DNA of 64,000 bases from Streptomyces goshikiensis (GTDB lineage Bacteria; Actinomycetota; Actinomycetes; Streptomycetales; Streptomycetaceae): the NCBI RefSeq assembly GCF_014650555.1, contig NZ_BMVE01000016.1, positions 62,001 through 126,000 on the forward strand, read 5' to 3'. Below are positions 50,490 through 58,701 of the stretch, piece by piece; the first letter of the stretch is position 1; every line of letters begins with the position of its first letter. The translations under genes and the position numbers were made by a program. Below the pieces are notes generated by a model. That model did not search any database. It saw only the letters and a program-made list of their open reading frames with translations, and was not told the DNA's origin.

Positions 50490-52037
50490 TCAGCTCGCGG
50501 CGCCGCCGGGTCCGGCAGGCAGCGGGTTCCCCTCGCACTCGGCGTCCGCCGCCGGCATCCGGCCGTCGACGAGGAAGCCGTCCACATAGGCGTCCACGCA
50601 CGCGTTGCCGGCCTGGTACTGGCCGTGGTCCCCGCCGTGGACGGTGATCAGGCGCGATCCCTTGAGCCCCCGGTGGGCCCGCACCGCACCCTCGTAATGC
50701 GTCGCCGGGTCGTGCGTCGAGTTGAGCATCAGGACGGGCGGCAGCCCCTCACCCGTGACGTTGACGTGCGGCGCCCTGGACTTCGGCCACTGCGCGCAGA
50801 TTGATGCGAACGTCAGCTCCCGCGCTCCGGCCATCGGGTTCGTACGGGTGTCCGTGGCGCTCTTCCTCACCCAGTACCCGGTGTCGCGGGTCCACGGCGT
50901 GTCCGAGCAGGTGACGGAGAAGAAGTCGGCGGCGAATCCGGCAGCCATCGGGTGCTTGAGGTTCTGCGCGATGGCCTCACGGGCGGCCGGCGGCGCGCTG
51001 TCCGGGTGTTCCAGGACGCCCAGGGCCATCGCGAGGTCGGGGAAGCTCTTGCCGCTGTAGATCAAGCTGGTCGTGGCGGCGTCGAGGTGGTTGGGCGTGA
51101 TGACGGTCCCGTCGAGGTTCAGCGGGCGGTCGTGGAGCCGGCCGCGCAGCCGCTCGTAGCTCACCTTGGCCTCCTCCGGGGTGCTGCCCTGGTGGTAGGT
51201 GGCGTCGTTCTTCGCGAGCCACGGCAGGAAGTCCTGCTCGAACCGCCGCTGGAAGCTCAGCGGCTGGCCGGTCAGGAACGACTGCCAGCTGCCGGTGAAG
51301 TCCACATTGCTGTCGAGGACGACCCGGTCGACCCGGCCCGGGAACTCGGTCGCGTAGTAGGCGCCGAGGAAGGACGCGTACGACGGGCCGTAGTAGGAGA
51401 CCTTCTCCGCTCCGAGCAGCGAGCGGTACAGGTCCATGTCGTGCACGGCCTGGTCGGTGGTGATGTACGGCAGCAGATCGCCCGAGTTGCGCTTGCAGTC
51501 CCGTACGAAGTCCCTTGTCCGCTCCAAGGTCTGACGGACCGCCTGCTCGGACCGGTCGCGCAGATCGCCGCTGCCGAACAGGGCGTCGACCTCGTCCTGG
51601 TCCGCGCAGACCACGTTCGTACTGGCACCTACACCGCGCTGGTCGAAGCTCACGATGTCGTACGCCGCCGCCAGCTTGTGCGAGTACGTGGCCAGCCGCG
51701 CGGGCCGCGGCAGGCCCGAGGCACCGGGCCCGCCGGCCGCCATCATCAGGACGCCGCGCCGCGCCGCGGGGTCCGTGGCCCGGTGCCGGGACACCTCGAC
51801 GGTGAGGCTCGCTGCCTCGTCGGGGTGGTACCAGTCGCGCGGGACCGACATCGCGGCGCACTCCAGCGACGCGGTGCCCGTACACGGCCGCCAGTCGAGC
51901 TGCTGACTGCGGTAGCGGTCCGGCACGGGAGGTGCGCCGACCGGTGTGGCGCCGGCCGGCAATGCCGCCACGGCAAGGACCACGCCCGCGGCGGCCGTAA
52001 CCGCGGCCCATCGTGCCGGTTTCCTGAACAAGTGCAT
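50490..52037 (-). CDS. Secreted tripeptidyl aminopeptidase-like alpha/beta hydrolase
   Basis: A 515-residue exported hydrolase of the TAP-like/SlpD class common in Streptomyces. The signal peptide (1-31) reads RKPARWAAVTAAAGVVLAVA then ALPAGATP. The core shows VLMMAAGGPGASGLPRPARL, the nucleophile elbow VSYYGPSYASFLGAYYATEF (Ser in GPSYAS), the Asp in LNSTHDPATHYEGA and the His in HGGDHGQYQAGNACV, which match the C-terminal TAP domain. It probably removes N-terminal tripeptides from extracellular proteins. The start ATG at 52037 is supported by the signal peptide. A hairpin follows the stop. Confidence 0.9.
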   Translation of the reverse strand: MHLFRKPARWAAVTAAAGVVLAVAALPAGATPVGAPPVPDRYRSQQLDWRPCTGTASLECAAMSVPRDWYHPDEAASLTVEVSRHRATDPAARRGVLMMAAGGPGASGLPRPARLATYSHKLAAAYDIVSFDQRGVGASTNVVCADQDEVDALFGSGDLRDRSEQAVRQTLERTRDFVRDCKRNSGDLLPYITTDQAVHDMDLYRSLLGAEKVSYYGPSYASFLGAYYATEFPGRVDRVVLDSNVDFTGSWQSFLTGQPLSFQRRFEQDFLPWLAKNDATYHQGSTPEEAKVSYERLRGRLHDRPLNLDGTVITPNHLDAATTSLIYSGKSFPDLAMALGVLEHPDSAPPAAREAIAQNLKHPMAAGFAADFFSVTCSDTPWTRDTGYWVRKSATDTRTNPMAGARELTFASICAQWPKSRAPHVNVTGEGLPPVLMLNSTHDPATHYEGAVRAHRGLKGSRLITVHGGDHGQYQAGNACVDAYVDGFLVDGRMPAADAECEGNPLPAGPGGAAS

Positions 52038-52312
52038 GCCGTGTGCTCCCCGTTGGATGTTCCAGACCTTCGCTCCGATCCTCCCCGCACGGGAAGCCTG
52101 GGGCGATCCCACTGTCACCCGTAATGAGGGTGGCACTAGAACCACCCCACGCCACACGTACAGCCTGGATTCCAGGCCGACGGCGCCCGAACCGGCGCCC
52201 CGCATACGATCCACGTGGCCGACCGCCTCCCCCTCTGGTAGATCCCCGGCACCGCCGTCGAAGCCGGCGTCCGACTCCACATCAACTGCCTCAAGGCCTT
52301 GCCAAGTCCCCG

Positions 52313-52630
52313 TTGTCGCTGGTTATCGGGTTCGCCGAGCAACTGTCACGGGCGCTCTACCGGCTGGACCGCAAGGAGTACGGACACAACCTGTCCGATG
52401 ACGCCTTCCTCTACACCCGAGCCGCGGTCGTCGCCGCCGGCCGCACCGTATTCGACAGCGTCCTCCAAGACCCTACGGTCTTCACTCCTTACGCCACCGA
52501 CCCCACATGGGCCGAACTCCTGCTCTACACACCGGACCGGGCATACAAACGCATCACTGGGGAGGAGTGGGACCGCGACACGCGCTACTCCTTCGAGTCA
52601 TGCTCGAACATCGAGGGCTGGGCTGATTGA
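52313..52630 (+). pseudogene. DUF4240-like protein, N-terminally damaged
   Basis: The frame reads LSLVIGFAEQLSRALYRLDR, then LSDDAFLYTRAAVVAAGRTV, TWAELLLYTPDRAYKRITGE and SFESCSNIEGWAD, the middle and end of a DUF4240-type Streptomyces protein. The N-terminal part is not readable in the same frame, and no start codon with a ribosome site is seen, so I judge it a broken copy. Upstream (52230-52310) another frame gives IPGTAVEAGVRLHINCLKA, which may be leftover of the same gene after a frameshift. Confidence 0.6.
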
Positions 52631-52879
52631 GGGAGGCTGGCTCAACGACTGTCGCTGATCACGTCCCAGGCCGTGGCGGACCCTGTCGCCCGCGTCGCGG
52701 TCCGACGACGGCCGCCCAGATGCGGGGGTCGGTGAAGGTCTTGGCCCAGCCATCTGGGGCTGGCGCTTGTCCCTCATAGAGTTTCCGCTGCCGCCTCGCC
52801 GTATCCGCCCCTGCCGGTCCTCGTTGATTCCCGCGGTGACACCCGGCTACTCAAGGTGTTGCCTTCACCGTTCAGGTGC

Positions 52880-53026
52880 GAGGAATCCCCGCCCCGGATA
52901 ATTCACAGCACCCGTCTCGTCGACCTGGTGAACGCCTTGGACGCCAAGCAGGCCGCGCTGATCCATCTCGCCGACCGCGTCGACGAAGGGCCGGCTGCCG
53001 ACCCGGTGACCGAGTGGCCGGGCTAG
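52880..53026 (+). pseudogene. C-terminal tail of a recombinase/transposase-like gene
   Basis: An open stretch coding PRIIHSTRLVDLVNALDAKQ and AALIHLADRVDEGPAADPVT before a TAG. The phrase STRLVDLVNALDAKQAAL resembles the C-terminal tail of Streptomyces integrase/recombinase-type proteins. The upstream part is absent. It ends 4 bp inside the barstar gene (overlap at 53023-53026). A degraded mobile element border is the best reading, but the match is from memory only. Confidence 0.45.
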
Positions 53027-53538
53027 CGAAGACGCAGCCCGCCCGGGAGCTCTTCTTCGATGATCTCGACCAGCCAATCAAAGACGGTCGGGCCACGTCC
53101 GGCACGCGCCTCTGCAAGCCTGACGCCCACGCTGGCCTTGTGCGTCGGATGACATCGCCCGAGCATGAGCTCAAGCTGACGCGCAGTCTCGGGATGTCCG
53201 AGATTCTGACGGGAGACCGCGTGATCACGCCACTCGATCAGATAGTCACCGTCATCCGGCGTTCCGAAGCCACCGCGGAGGCAGTCAGCGAAGGCATCGA
53301 GGTTCCGGCCGAAGTAACCCCCGCAGCCGACGCTCTCGCCAACGACATGCCAGAAATCCTCCAGCGTCCTGACCTGGGTACCGTCCAGCACTTTGGAGAA
53401 GCCCTCGTTGGAGGCGATGGCGACGCCGTTCTTCTCCTCGCGTTCGGTCAGGACCCGGAGATCAGGGCGAGAGAAGGCGAGACGGTGTCCAACAAACACG
53501 ATGAGACAGGGCTTCGGTTCGGCTGGCGCGGCAGTCAT
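53023..53538 (-). CDS. Barstar family protein (RNase inhibitor-like)
   Basis: A 171-residue protein with the barstar fold: EDFWHVVGESVGCGGYFGRN then LDAFADCLRGGFGTPDDGDY. The GYFGRNLDAFADCL block is the barstar signature that caps the active site of barnase-type RNases. It is longer than the 90-residue classical barstar, with an N-terminal strand (CLIVFVGHRLAFSRPDLR) and a C-terminal helical extension. No barnase-like nuclease gene is seen nearby, so it is an orphan immunity protein. The ATG at 53538 is convincing. It could defend against an incoming toxin from another strain. Confidence 0.85.
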   Translation of the reverse strand: MTAAPAEPKPCLIVFVGHRLAFSRPDLRVLTEREEKNGVAIASNEGFSKVLDGTQVRTLEDFWHVVGESVGCGGYFGRNLDAFADCLRGGFGTPDDGDYLIEWRDHAVSRQNLGHPETARQLELMLGRCHPTHKASVGVRLAEARAGRGPTVFDWLVEIIEEELPGGLRLR

Positions 53539-53869
53539 TACCCCGGTCTGCCCGTTGACGACCTGTGGTTGGCGGTCGGCAAGGATCCGGTCGGTGCCTG
53601 GTGCTTCGACGTGTACTTCGGAGCGGGCTCGATCACCGCGGCCGCGGCGTCTACCGCCTCAGGCGTTCACACGCTCTCGGAGGTCAGCGACACCTCCATC
53701 GACGATCTCCGCAAGGCCGTCGTCCCGTGGGGCGGGACGCGATCCGAAGTTTCTGCCCACAGGGTGGGAGGGAACCGGGCTCTCGCCAGTGCCCGGACTC
53801 TGTCCACAGGCTGCCTGCGCCAGGCTGATCCGCTCCGGCGGACGAAGACGATGCGGGCTGCTCGCCGCC
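53539..53869. other. Gene-poor stretch between barstar and winged-helix-like gene
   Basis: No gene could be supported. A plus-strand frame gives PGLPVDDLWLAVGKDPVGAW, which looks protein-like but has no start or end of its own; it may be a remnant. The region is presumably the promoter of the barstar gene and the leader of the plus-strand gene at 53870. Confidence 0.35.
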
Positions 53870-54397
53870 ATGCGTGCGCTGGCGCTGTCTCGTTCGGAGC
53901 TGGCGGTGCTGCTCAGTCTGATCGAGGTGCTGTTCGGTCCGGGGTGGGCGCCGAGGGAGAAGGTGCCGGTCCCTGCCGGGCTGCTTGCCGGTCGTACGGG
54001 CCGGGGTGCGGCGACGGATCTGCTCGGATTGCTGCTGATGGTGCTGACGGCGGGTTCGGCGGGCTGGATGCAGCTGCGCCCGGGGGCGGTGGATACCGGG
54101 CGCGGGCGTCCGGCGGCGGTCGCGCGGCTGCTGGGCTGCACGGCGGCGGCTGGGGCGAAGGTGCTCAAGCGGCTCCAGGAGGACGGCGCCGCGGACGTGG
54201 TGCGCCAGGAGACCGGCTCGGGTCTCCACGCGCGGTTGCGGGTACGTCCGGTGCCGGTCGCTGAGACCCACGGTGTGGCCGTGGGGGAGGCCCGCCACCT
54301 ACGAGCCGCAGGTAGGGGGAGACGAAAGCCCTGCTCAGGGCCTTGCCGGATGCGGGGCCGACGAAAAGGGAGCATGATGGGCCTAGTACATGTGTAA
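53870..54397 (+). CDS. Putative winged-helix protein, unknown function
   Basis: A 175-codon frame with helical N-terminal part (LSRSELAVLLSLIEVLFG), a segment KVPVPAGLLAGRTGRGAATD and a possible HTH (AAVARLLGCTAAAGAKVLKR LQEDGAADVV). The C-terminal 45 residues (AAGRGRRKPCSGPCRMRGRR) are low-complexity and may be a frameshift artefact. No ribosome site is clear. It precedes the antitoxin gene by 50 bp; a regulator of that gene is one option. Weak evidence overall. Confidence 0.4.
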   Translation: MRALALSRSELAVLLSLIEVLFGPGWAPREKVPVPAGLLAGRTGRGAATDLLGLLLMVLTAGSAGWMQLRPGAVDTGRGRPAAVARLLGCTAAAGAKVLKRLQEDGAADVVRQETGSGLHARLRVRPVPVAETHGVAVGEARHLRAAGRGRRKPCSGPCRMRGRRKGSMMGLVHV

Positions 54398-54446
54398 CTT
54401 ATTTGATACGCTCCACGGTGACCGGCAAAGGGAGAGGAAGGCAGCG

Positions 54447-54869
54447 ATGACCACCGAGCATGGCGCTTTCTGGGATGACCTTGCCGAGGACTTGCAGGAC
54501 CCTGAGTTCCTGCGCCATTACGTCGTTGAGTCCATGCGTATCGCCACGATCGACCGGATCGTGAACGAGCTGGATGAGGCACGTGGCGCGGCAGACCTCT
54601 CGAAGGCTGCGTTGGCCCGAGCGATCAGTGCGGAGCCCGCTGTCGTGCGACGACTGTTTTCGGCGGGGCATGTCAATCCGACGCTGGGCACTTTGGCTGA
54701 AGTGGCAGCGGCACTGGGGATGCGGATCACCCTCGAGCCGTTGCCAGAAGCTGAACGCAAGGCGGTCACCGAGCCGCTACTCGAGGGTCGTGTGGCGGAT
54801 CCTCATGGGCTCGCGAAGCACCTCAGTGATCTGAGGCGTTCCAAGTCCCGCTCGAGTGCCGCCGCCTAG
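54447..54869 (+). CDS. XRE-type antitoxin (HigA-like)
   Basis: A 140-residue HTH protein. The N-terminal part FWDDLAEDLQDPEFLRHYVV is the hook of HigA-type antitoxins, and the HTH is SKAALARAISAEPAVVRRLF with GHVNPTLGTLAEVAAALGMR as the recognition region (about 50-95). The end is acidic, then basic. AGGAAG precedes the ATG. It faces a HigB-like toxin on the other strand, 12 bp away at the 3' ends, instead of sharing an operon. Antitoxins of this family repress their own promoter and bind the toxin. Confidence 0.82.
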   Translation: MTTEHGAFWDDLAEDLQDPEFLRHYVVESMRIATIDRIVNELDEARGAADLSKAALARAISAEPAVVRRLFSAGHVNPTLGTLAEVAAALGMRITLEPLPEAERKAVTEPLLEGRVADPHGLAKHLSDLRRSKSRSSAAA

Positions 54870-54881
54870 CCAGACATCCGG

Positions 54882-55382
54882 TCACTGAGTCGAGCGAGGG
54901 TTGCGCTTCCGGTACTCCTCGCCCAGCTCCCGCACCGATCGGTAGTCACTGTCCGACAGGACGGTACGGAAGGGCTTGTCCAGCCCGGCAACTACGACCA
55001 GCAGCGGCTTTTCGCGTCCTGCCGCTTCGTAGTCGAGCAAGCAGAACAAGCGGTAGTGATGACGGCCGGGTCCGTTTACGCGAACCTCGTACCAACCACC
55101 CATGTCTCCCTTCATCGCTTCCCAGTACCCACCGCCGGCGAAGCGCTTCGGCGGGGCAGCGGCAACCTCGGCGAGCACCACGCTCATGGTGGCGCGCACC
55201 TTTAGTGGGCATATATCGCGCATGAACGCACGCCCTGGCGCGGTCTGTAAGGGGTCATCATCGGGATGACGTTGAAAGTAGACGACCTCGTGCGCGTCGT
55301 CGCTGGAGGGGCGGATGCGGACCTGTGGTTTGGCTGGGGTCCGTGGCGCGGGCCGGCGACGGTCGCGTGGATCTGGAGTCAC
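54882..55382 (-). CDS. RelE/HigB-like toxin (Gp49/DUF891 type)
   Basis: A protein of about 120-166 residues depending on start. The toxin core reads VVYFQRHPDDDPLQTAPGRA, FMRDICPLKVRATMSVVLAE, GGYWEAMKGDMGGWYEVRVN and KPLLVVVAGLDKPFRTVLSD, the pattern of the HigB/Gp49 branch of RelE ribosome-dependent mRNA interferases. The 5' end overlaps nothing certain; a start at GTG 55382 is allowed but a later start is likely. It converges with the XRE gene at 54447-54869. Convergent rather than tandem layout is uncommon for this family. Confidence 0.78.
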   Translation of the reverse strand: MTPDPRDRRRPAPRTPAKPQVRIRPSSDDAHEVVYFQRHPDDDPLQTAPGRAFMRDICPLKVRATMSVVLAEVAAAPPKRFAGGGYWEAMKGDMGGWYEVRVNGPGRHHYRLFCLLDYEAAGREKPLLVVVAGLDKPFRTVLSDSDYRSVRELGEEYRKRNPRSTQ

Positions 55383-55929
55383 AAGTCAGATCATTTCGCA
55401 GAGGCCAACGCCATGGGTGTGTCTTGCTTGATTTCGTTCAGTAGCCCGCACAGCAGGGCGACAGCCGTAGGCTTCGGTATCGCCAAGAGCAGTGAGGCCA
55501 GCTGAGTGGCAAGCCGGTGAATGGCAATCCTGGCGTCTCCATTCGGCTCCGGTGGGGCTGGCTCGTCCGAGCCGTTCCCCACCGGAGCCCTGGCCCGGCT
55601 ACCCCCAGTCCGACAGCAGCAGGTAGTGGGTGATTTCCCGCAGGACCCCCCAGGCCACCCACCCGGTGATTTGATGTTGTTCATCGTCGCCCCCGGGCGC
55701 CGCCCTGTGTGGCCGGCAAGCAAAAGCTCAGCCGTCGGGTCGGGTGTTCAGCGATATTCAGACTGAACTGGGCCGTTTCCGGCGCCGAAGCCGCCGCCCA
55801 TCCGGGGCCGCATCGCCGGGTGGGACTGCTCTTCGATCGTGCGGCCACGGGCCTCGGCCGGGCGCGCCTGGGGGCTTGGCATGTGTGCAGTTGCCATGTC
55901 TATGATCAAGAAATGCCGACGAGAGGCGC
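55383..55929. other. Stretch with no firm gene upstream of the WXG operon
   Basis: No gene can be supported with confidence. A minus-strand frame (55391-55723) ends in a helical-looking IAIHRLATQLASLLLAIPKP segment and may be a remnant. TTCAGACTGAA (55757-55767) is a small palindrome. The last 150 bp probably hold the promoter of the operon starting at 55930. Confidence 0.35.
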
Positions 55930-56373
55930 ATGGTGGGGGATTTCGATCGGAAGTGGGCTCGGTCGCGCGCTGGCGCGGCCGACGAGCAGGTGGACACGCG
56001 ATTGAACGGTACGGGCACCCCCGCAGGGCCGTTAGTGCCCGGGGGGTCGGGCAGCTTCGGGTCCACGCCGGCCGAGAAGACGGCGGCGGCGAACGCGATC
56101 GAGACCGAGCTGCAGCCGAACACGAAGACGGCTACAGAGCACGCGGACGAGGCGACCAACACTGCCGTGAAGGGCTTCGAGGGCTGGGACACCGCCCCGG
56201 GCCTGAAGAAGGTCGCGGACACGTGGGACAAGCAGGTCAAGGTCCTGATGGGCCGCCTCGGCTCCGAGAAGAGCTCCCTGCGGGGCGCCTCGGGTCTGTT
56301 CGTGCGCAATGACATCGGTCTGGGTGACCAGTTCCGGCCGATCGGCGCCCAGTCGAAGCTCAACGGGCTGTAG
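55930..56373 (+). CDS. Small ESX/WXG-associated protein
   Basis: A 147-residue helical protein. After a Gly/Ser-rich linker (PAGPLVPGGSGSFGS) comes a helical part TEHADEATNTAVKGFEGWDT and WDKQVKVLMGRLGSEKSSLR ending GLFVRNDIGLGDQF. The W-then-x-x-Q-V-x-x-L spacing and the coding position, 10 bp before a WXG-containing 762-residue protein, resemble the small partner of type VII secretion cargos. There is no signal peptide. It probably pairs with the downstream protein. Naming beyond this would be guesswork. Confidence 0.65.
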   Translation: MVGDFDRKWARSRAGAADEQVDTRLNGTGTPAGPLVPGGSGSFGSTPAEKTAAANAIETELQPNTKTATEHADEATNTAVKGFEGWDTAPGLKKVADTWDKQVKVLMGRLGSEKSSLRGASGLFVRNDIGLGDQFRPIGAQSKLNGL

Positions 56374-56382
56374 GGGGAAGCG

Positions 56383-58671
56383 GTGCTGACGTACCACGAA
56401 GTGATGACCACGGACCTCGGCCTACTGACGACGGCGGCAGGCAAGTGGGATTCGATGGCCGGTGAACTGAAGAAGGTCGAAACCCGCTACGGCGACAGCG
56501 TCCAGAAGATCACCATGGGTCAGAGCTGGACCGGTATCAGTGTCGGGGTAGCCCACACGAGCTTCGCAGCCACCCGCTACGAGTACTCCGCCGCGCAGAT
56601 CCAGGCCAAGGCTGTCGCCAGCCTGCTGCGCGACGCGCACAGCCAGTTCACCGACCTCAAGAAGAGGGTCGAGAGTGCGCGAGACGATGCGATAAAGGCC
56701 GGCATGACCGTCTCGGAGCAGGGGAACGTCGCCTACGACTACGCGAAGCTCACCGCGCAGGAACGCAGCGCGATCCACCATGACCCGGACGGTGAAACCA
56801 CCATCCGCGATGCGGTTGCCAAGTGGCAACAGCACATCAACGACTGCGTGAAGGCTGTGTCCGAAGCCGACCAGGGCGTCAAGATCGCCCTCGACGCGGT
56901 GGGCGTCGACAGCAACAAGGACGCCTTCGGCAAGGGCAACGACGGGACCCTCGACGGGTTCAACGCCGGCGCACAGGGCGACATCGAGGTCTACGAAGCC
57001 CGCAACGCCGAGGAGATCGCCACCCGCGTCAACAGCGGCGGGAACGTCTCGGCCGCCGACTACGCGGAACTCGACCGTTCCTTCCGCGACAACTCCTCGC
57101 GCCCCGAGTTCACCCAGACGTTCCTGAACGGGATGGGCGCACAGAACACCCTGAAGTTCACCAACAGGCTCAGCGACCTGGCCTACGTCGATGACAAGGC
57201 GGGCCGTCAGAAGTACCTGGACCTGCAGAAGGGACTCGCCAACTCACTGTCGAACGCCATGCAGGACCCCAAGTCCGACTTCTACAAGAACTTCCGCACG
57301 CAGCTCAACGACGCCGGGCTCGCCTCGTACGACCTCAAGGGGGCAGGCAAGGACGTCAGCACGGTGGCCCCGGGGCACAGCGAGAAAGTCCGCGGCTACC
57401 AGAGCCTGGTCACCCTGATGCAGCAGGGCGACGGCTACTCGGCCCCGTTCCTGCACGACATGGCGGACGACATCCGCAAGGCAGAGGACAAGAAACAGGG
57501 CGGCAATCCGGATATCTGGGACCGGTACGGAAACTACGGCGGCACGGACAAGGCCTGGTTCGCCCACGACCCCCTCGACGGCCTCCTCGGCATCATGAGC
57601 CGCGACCCCGCCGCCTCCACCTCGTACCTCGATCCGGGTCCGGACGGGAAGAACGACAACCTCCACTACCTGCTCGAGGAGCGGGACTGGGAGATCACCA
57701 ACACCACGAGCTGGCGCGGCAACATCGAAATACACGGCGACGACACGGTCGACGCCGGCAACCGGACCGGCCTGGGCGCGGCCATCGAAGCGGGCGCCAC
57801 CGGCTACCCGCCGCTGGGGACCGGCCAGGACCCCTGGCCCGCCGTCAACCACACCGACCCGCAGGCCCGGCTCATGCACAGCGTCATCGAGCAGCTCGGC
57901 CCCGCCCAGAGCGTGGACGCGAACCTGCGCGAACCGCTGGCCCGCGCACTTGGCTCGTACACGGCGGACACCCACGAGATCCTGGCCGGCCTCGACCGCC
58001 GATACGTCTCCGCAGCCGACACCGGACTCTTCCAGGACGGCGGTTCCACGCACATGTCGGCAGACGCCAAGGACCTGGTGCAGTTCATGCGCGGGCTCTC
58101 GGAGGACCCTGAGGCTTACGGAACGCTCCACAAGGCGGAGTCCCGATACATCGACATCTCACTGGAACAGATTCCCCACGGAGCGCATGGATCGGAGATG
58201 ACCAACCCCCTCAACAAGGCAGGCACGGCCCTCGGCGCGTTGGGCTCCATCAGGGAGGACGTGATCAACGACGGTCGGATGGCGGGCTACAGCGCAGCGG
58301 ACTGGAAGGCCAAGGTCGCCTACCACGTCATCGGTGGCGCCGTGACCCCGCTGTACTTCACCACACCCATCGGTGCTGCCGGCGCCACCATGTCCGTCGC
58401 CTTCGGCGACTCGCTCCAGCGTGGCGTCGACACCTGGGCCTGGGAATGGGACAACCGCATGAAGGCTGCGGTCGACGCCAAGGCCAATCCCGAGATTGCC
58501 GACACCTACCTCTCCATCAACAAGCAGGTACCCATCATGGTCGGTGAATGGGCGACGGAGCGGCCTGACATCCCCGAGGCCGACGTCCAGAACTACACCC
58601 GCAACGTGCTTGACGGCCGGGTACGCGGGACCGAGACCGCGCAGAAGTACCTGACCGACACGGCCAACTGA
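56383..58671 (+). CDS. Large WXG-type putative toxin/secreted effector
   Basis: A 762-residue protein. The N-terminal helical domain contains the WXG turn QSWTGISVGVAH (about residue 47-58) followed by a long coiled coil (SQFTDLKKRVESARDDAIKA), as in type VII secretion substrates. The central part is helical. The C-terminal about 200 residues contain REPLARALGSYTADTHEILA, GLDRRYVSAADTGLFQDGGS and SEDPEAYGTLHKAESRYIDI, which is clearly paralogous to the next gene's central part. It lacks a signal peptide, as expected for a WXG export route. Enzymatic activity of the C-terminus is unknown. Confidence 0.75.
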   Translation: MLTYHEVMTTDLGLLTTAAGKWDSMAGELKKVETRYGDSVQKITMGQSWTGISVGVAHTSFAATRYEYSAAQIQAKAVASLLRDAHSQFTDLKKRVESARDDAIKAGMTVSEQGNVAYDYAKLTAQERSAIHHDPDGETTIRDAVAKWQQHINDCVKAVSEADQGVKIALDAVGVDSNKDAFGKGNDGTLDGFNAGAQGDIEVYEARNAEEIATRVNSGGNVSAADYAELDRSFRDNSSRPEFTQTFLNGMGAQNTLKFTNRLSDLAYVDDKAGRQKYLDLQKGLANSLSNAMQDPKSDFYKNFRTQLNDAGLASYDLKGAGKDVSTVAPGHSEKVRGYQSLVTLMQQGDGYSAPFLHDMADDIRKAEDKKQGGNPDIWDRYGNYGGTDKAWFAHDPLDGLLGIMSRDPAASTSYLDPGPDGKNDNLHYLLEERDWEITNTTSWRGNIEIHGDDTVDAGNRTGLGAAIEAGATGYPPLGTGQDPWPAVNHTDPQARLMHSVIEQLGPAQSVDANLREPLARALGSYTADTHEILAGLDRRYVSAADTGLFQDGGSTHMSADAKDLVQFMRGLSEDPEAYGTLHKAESRYIDISLEQIPHGAHGSEMTNPLNKAGTALGALGSIREDVINDGRMAGYSAADWKAKVAYHVIGGAVTPLYFTTPIGAAGATMSVAFGDSLQRGVDTWAWEWDNRMKAAVDAKANPEIADTYLSINKQVPIMVGEWATERPDIPEADVQNYTRNVLDGRVRGTETAQKYLTDTAN

Positions 58672-58701
58672 GCCGGACGACGAAGAGGAATGGGGCCAGC
58701 C

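Noticed and set aside
55391..55723. Minus-strand frame with a helical C-terminal stretch
   Set aside because: Neighbouring frames show equally protein-like bits, suggesting a decayed gene; no single frame could be supported.
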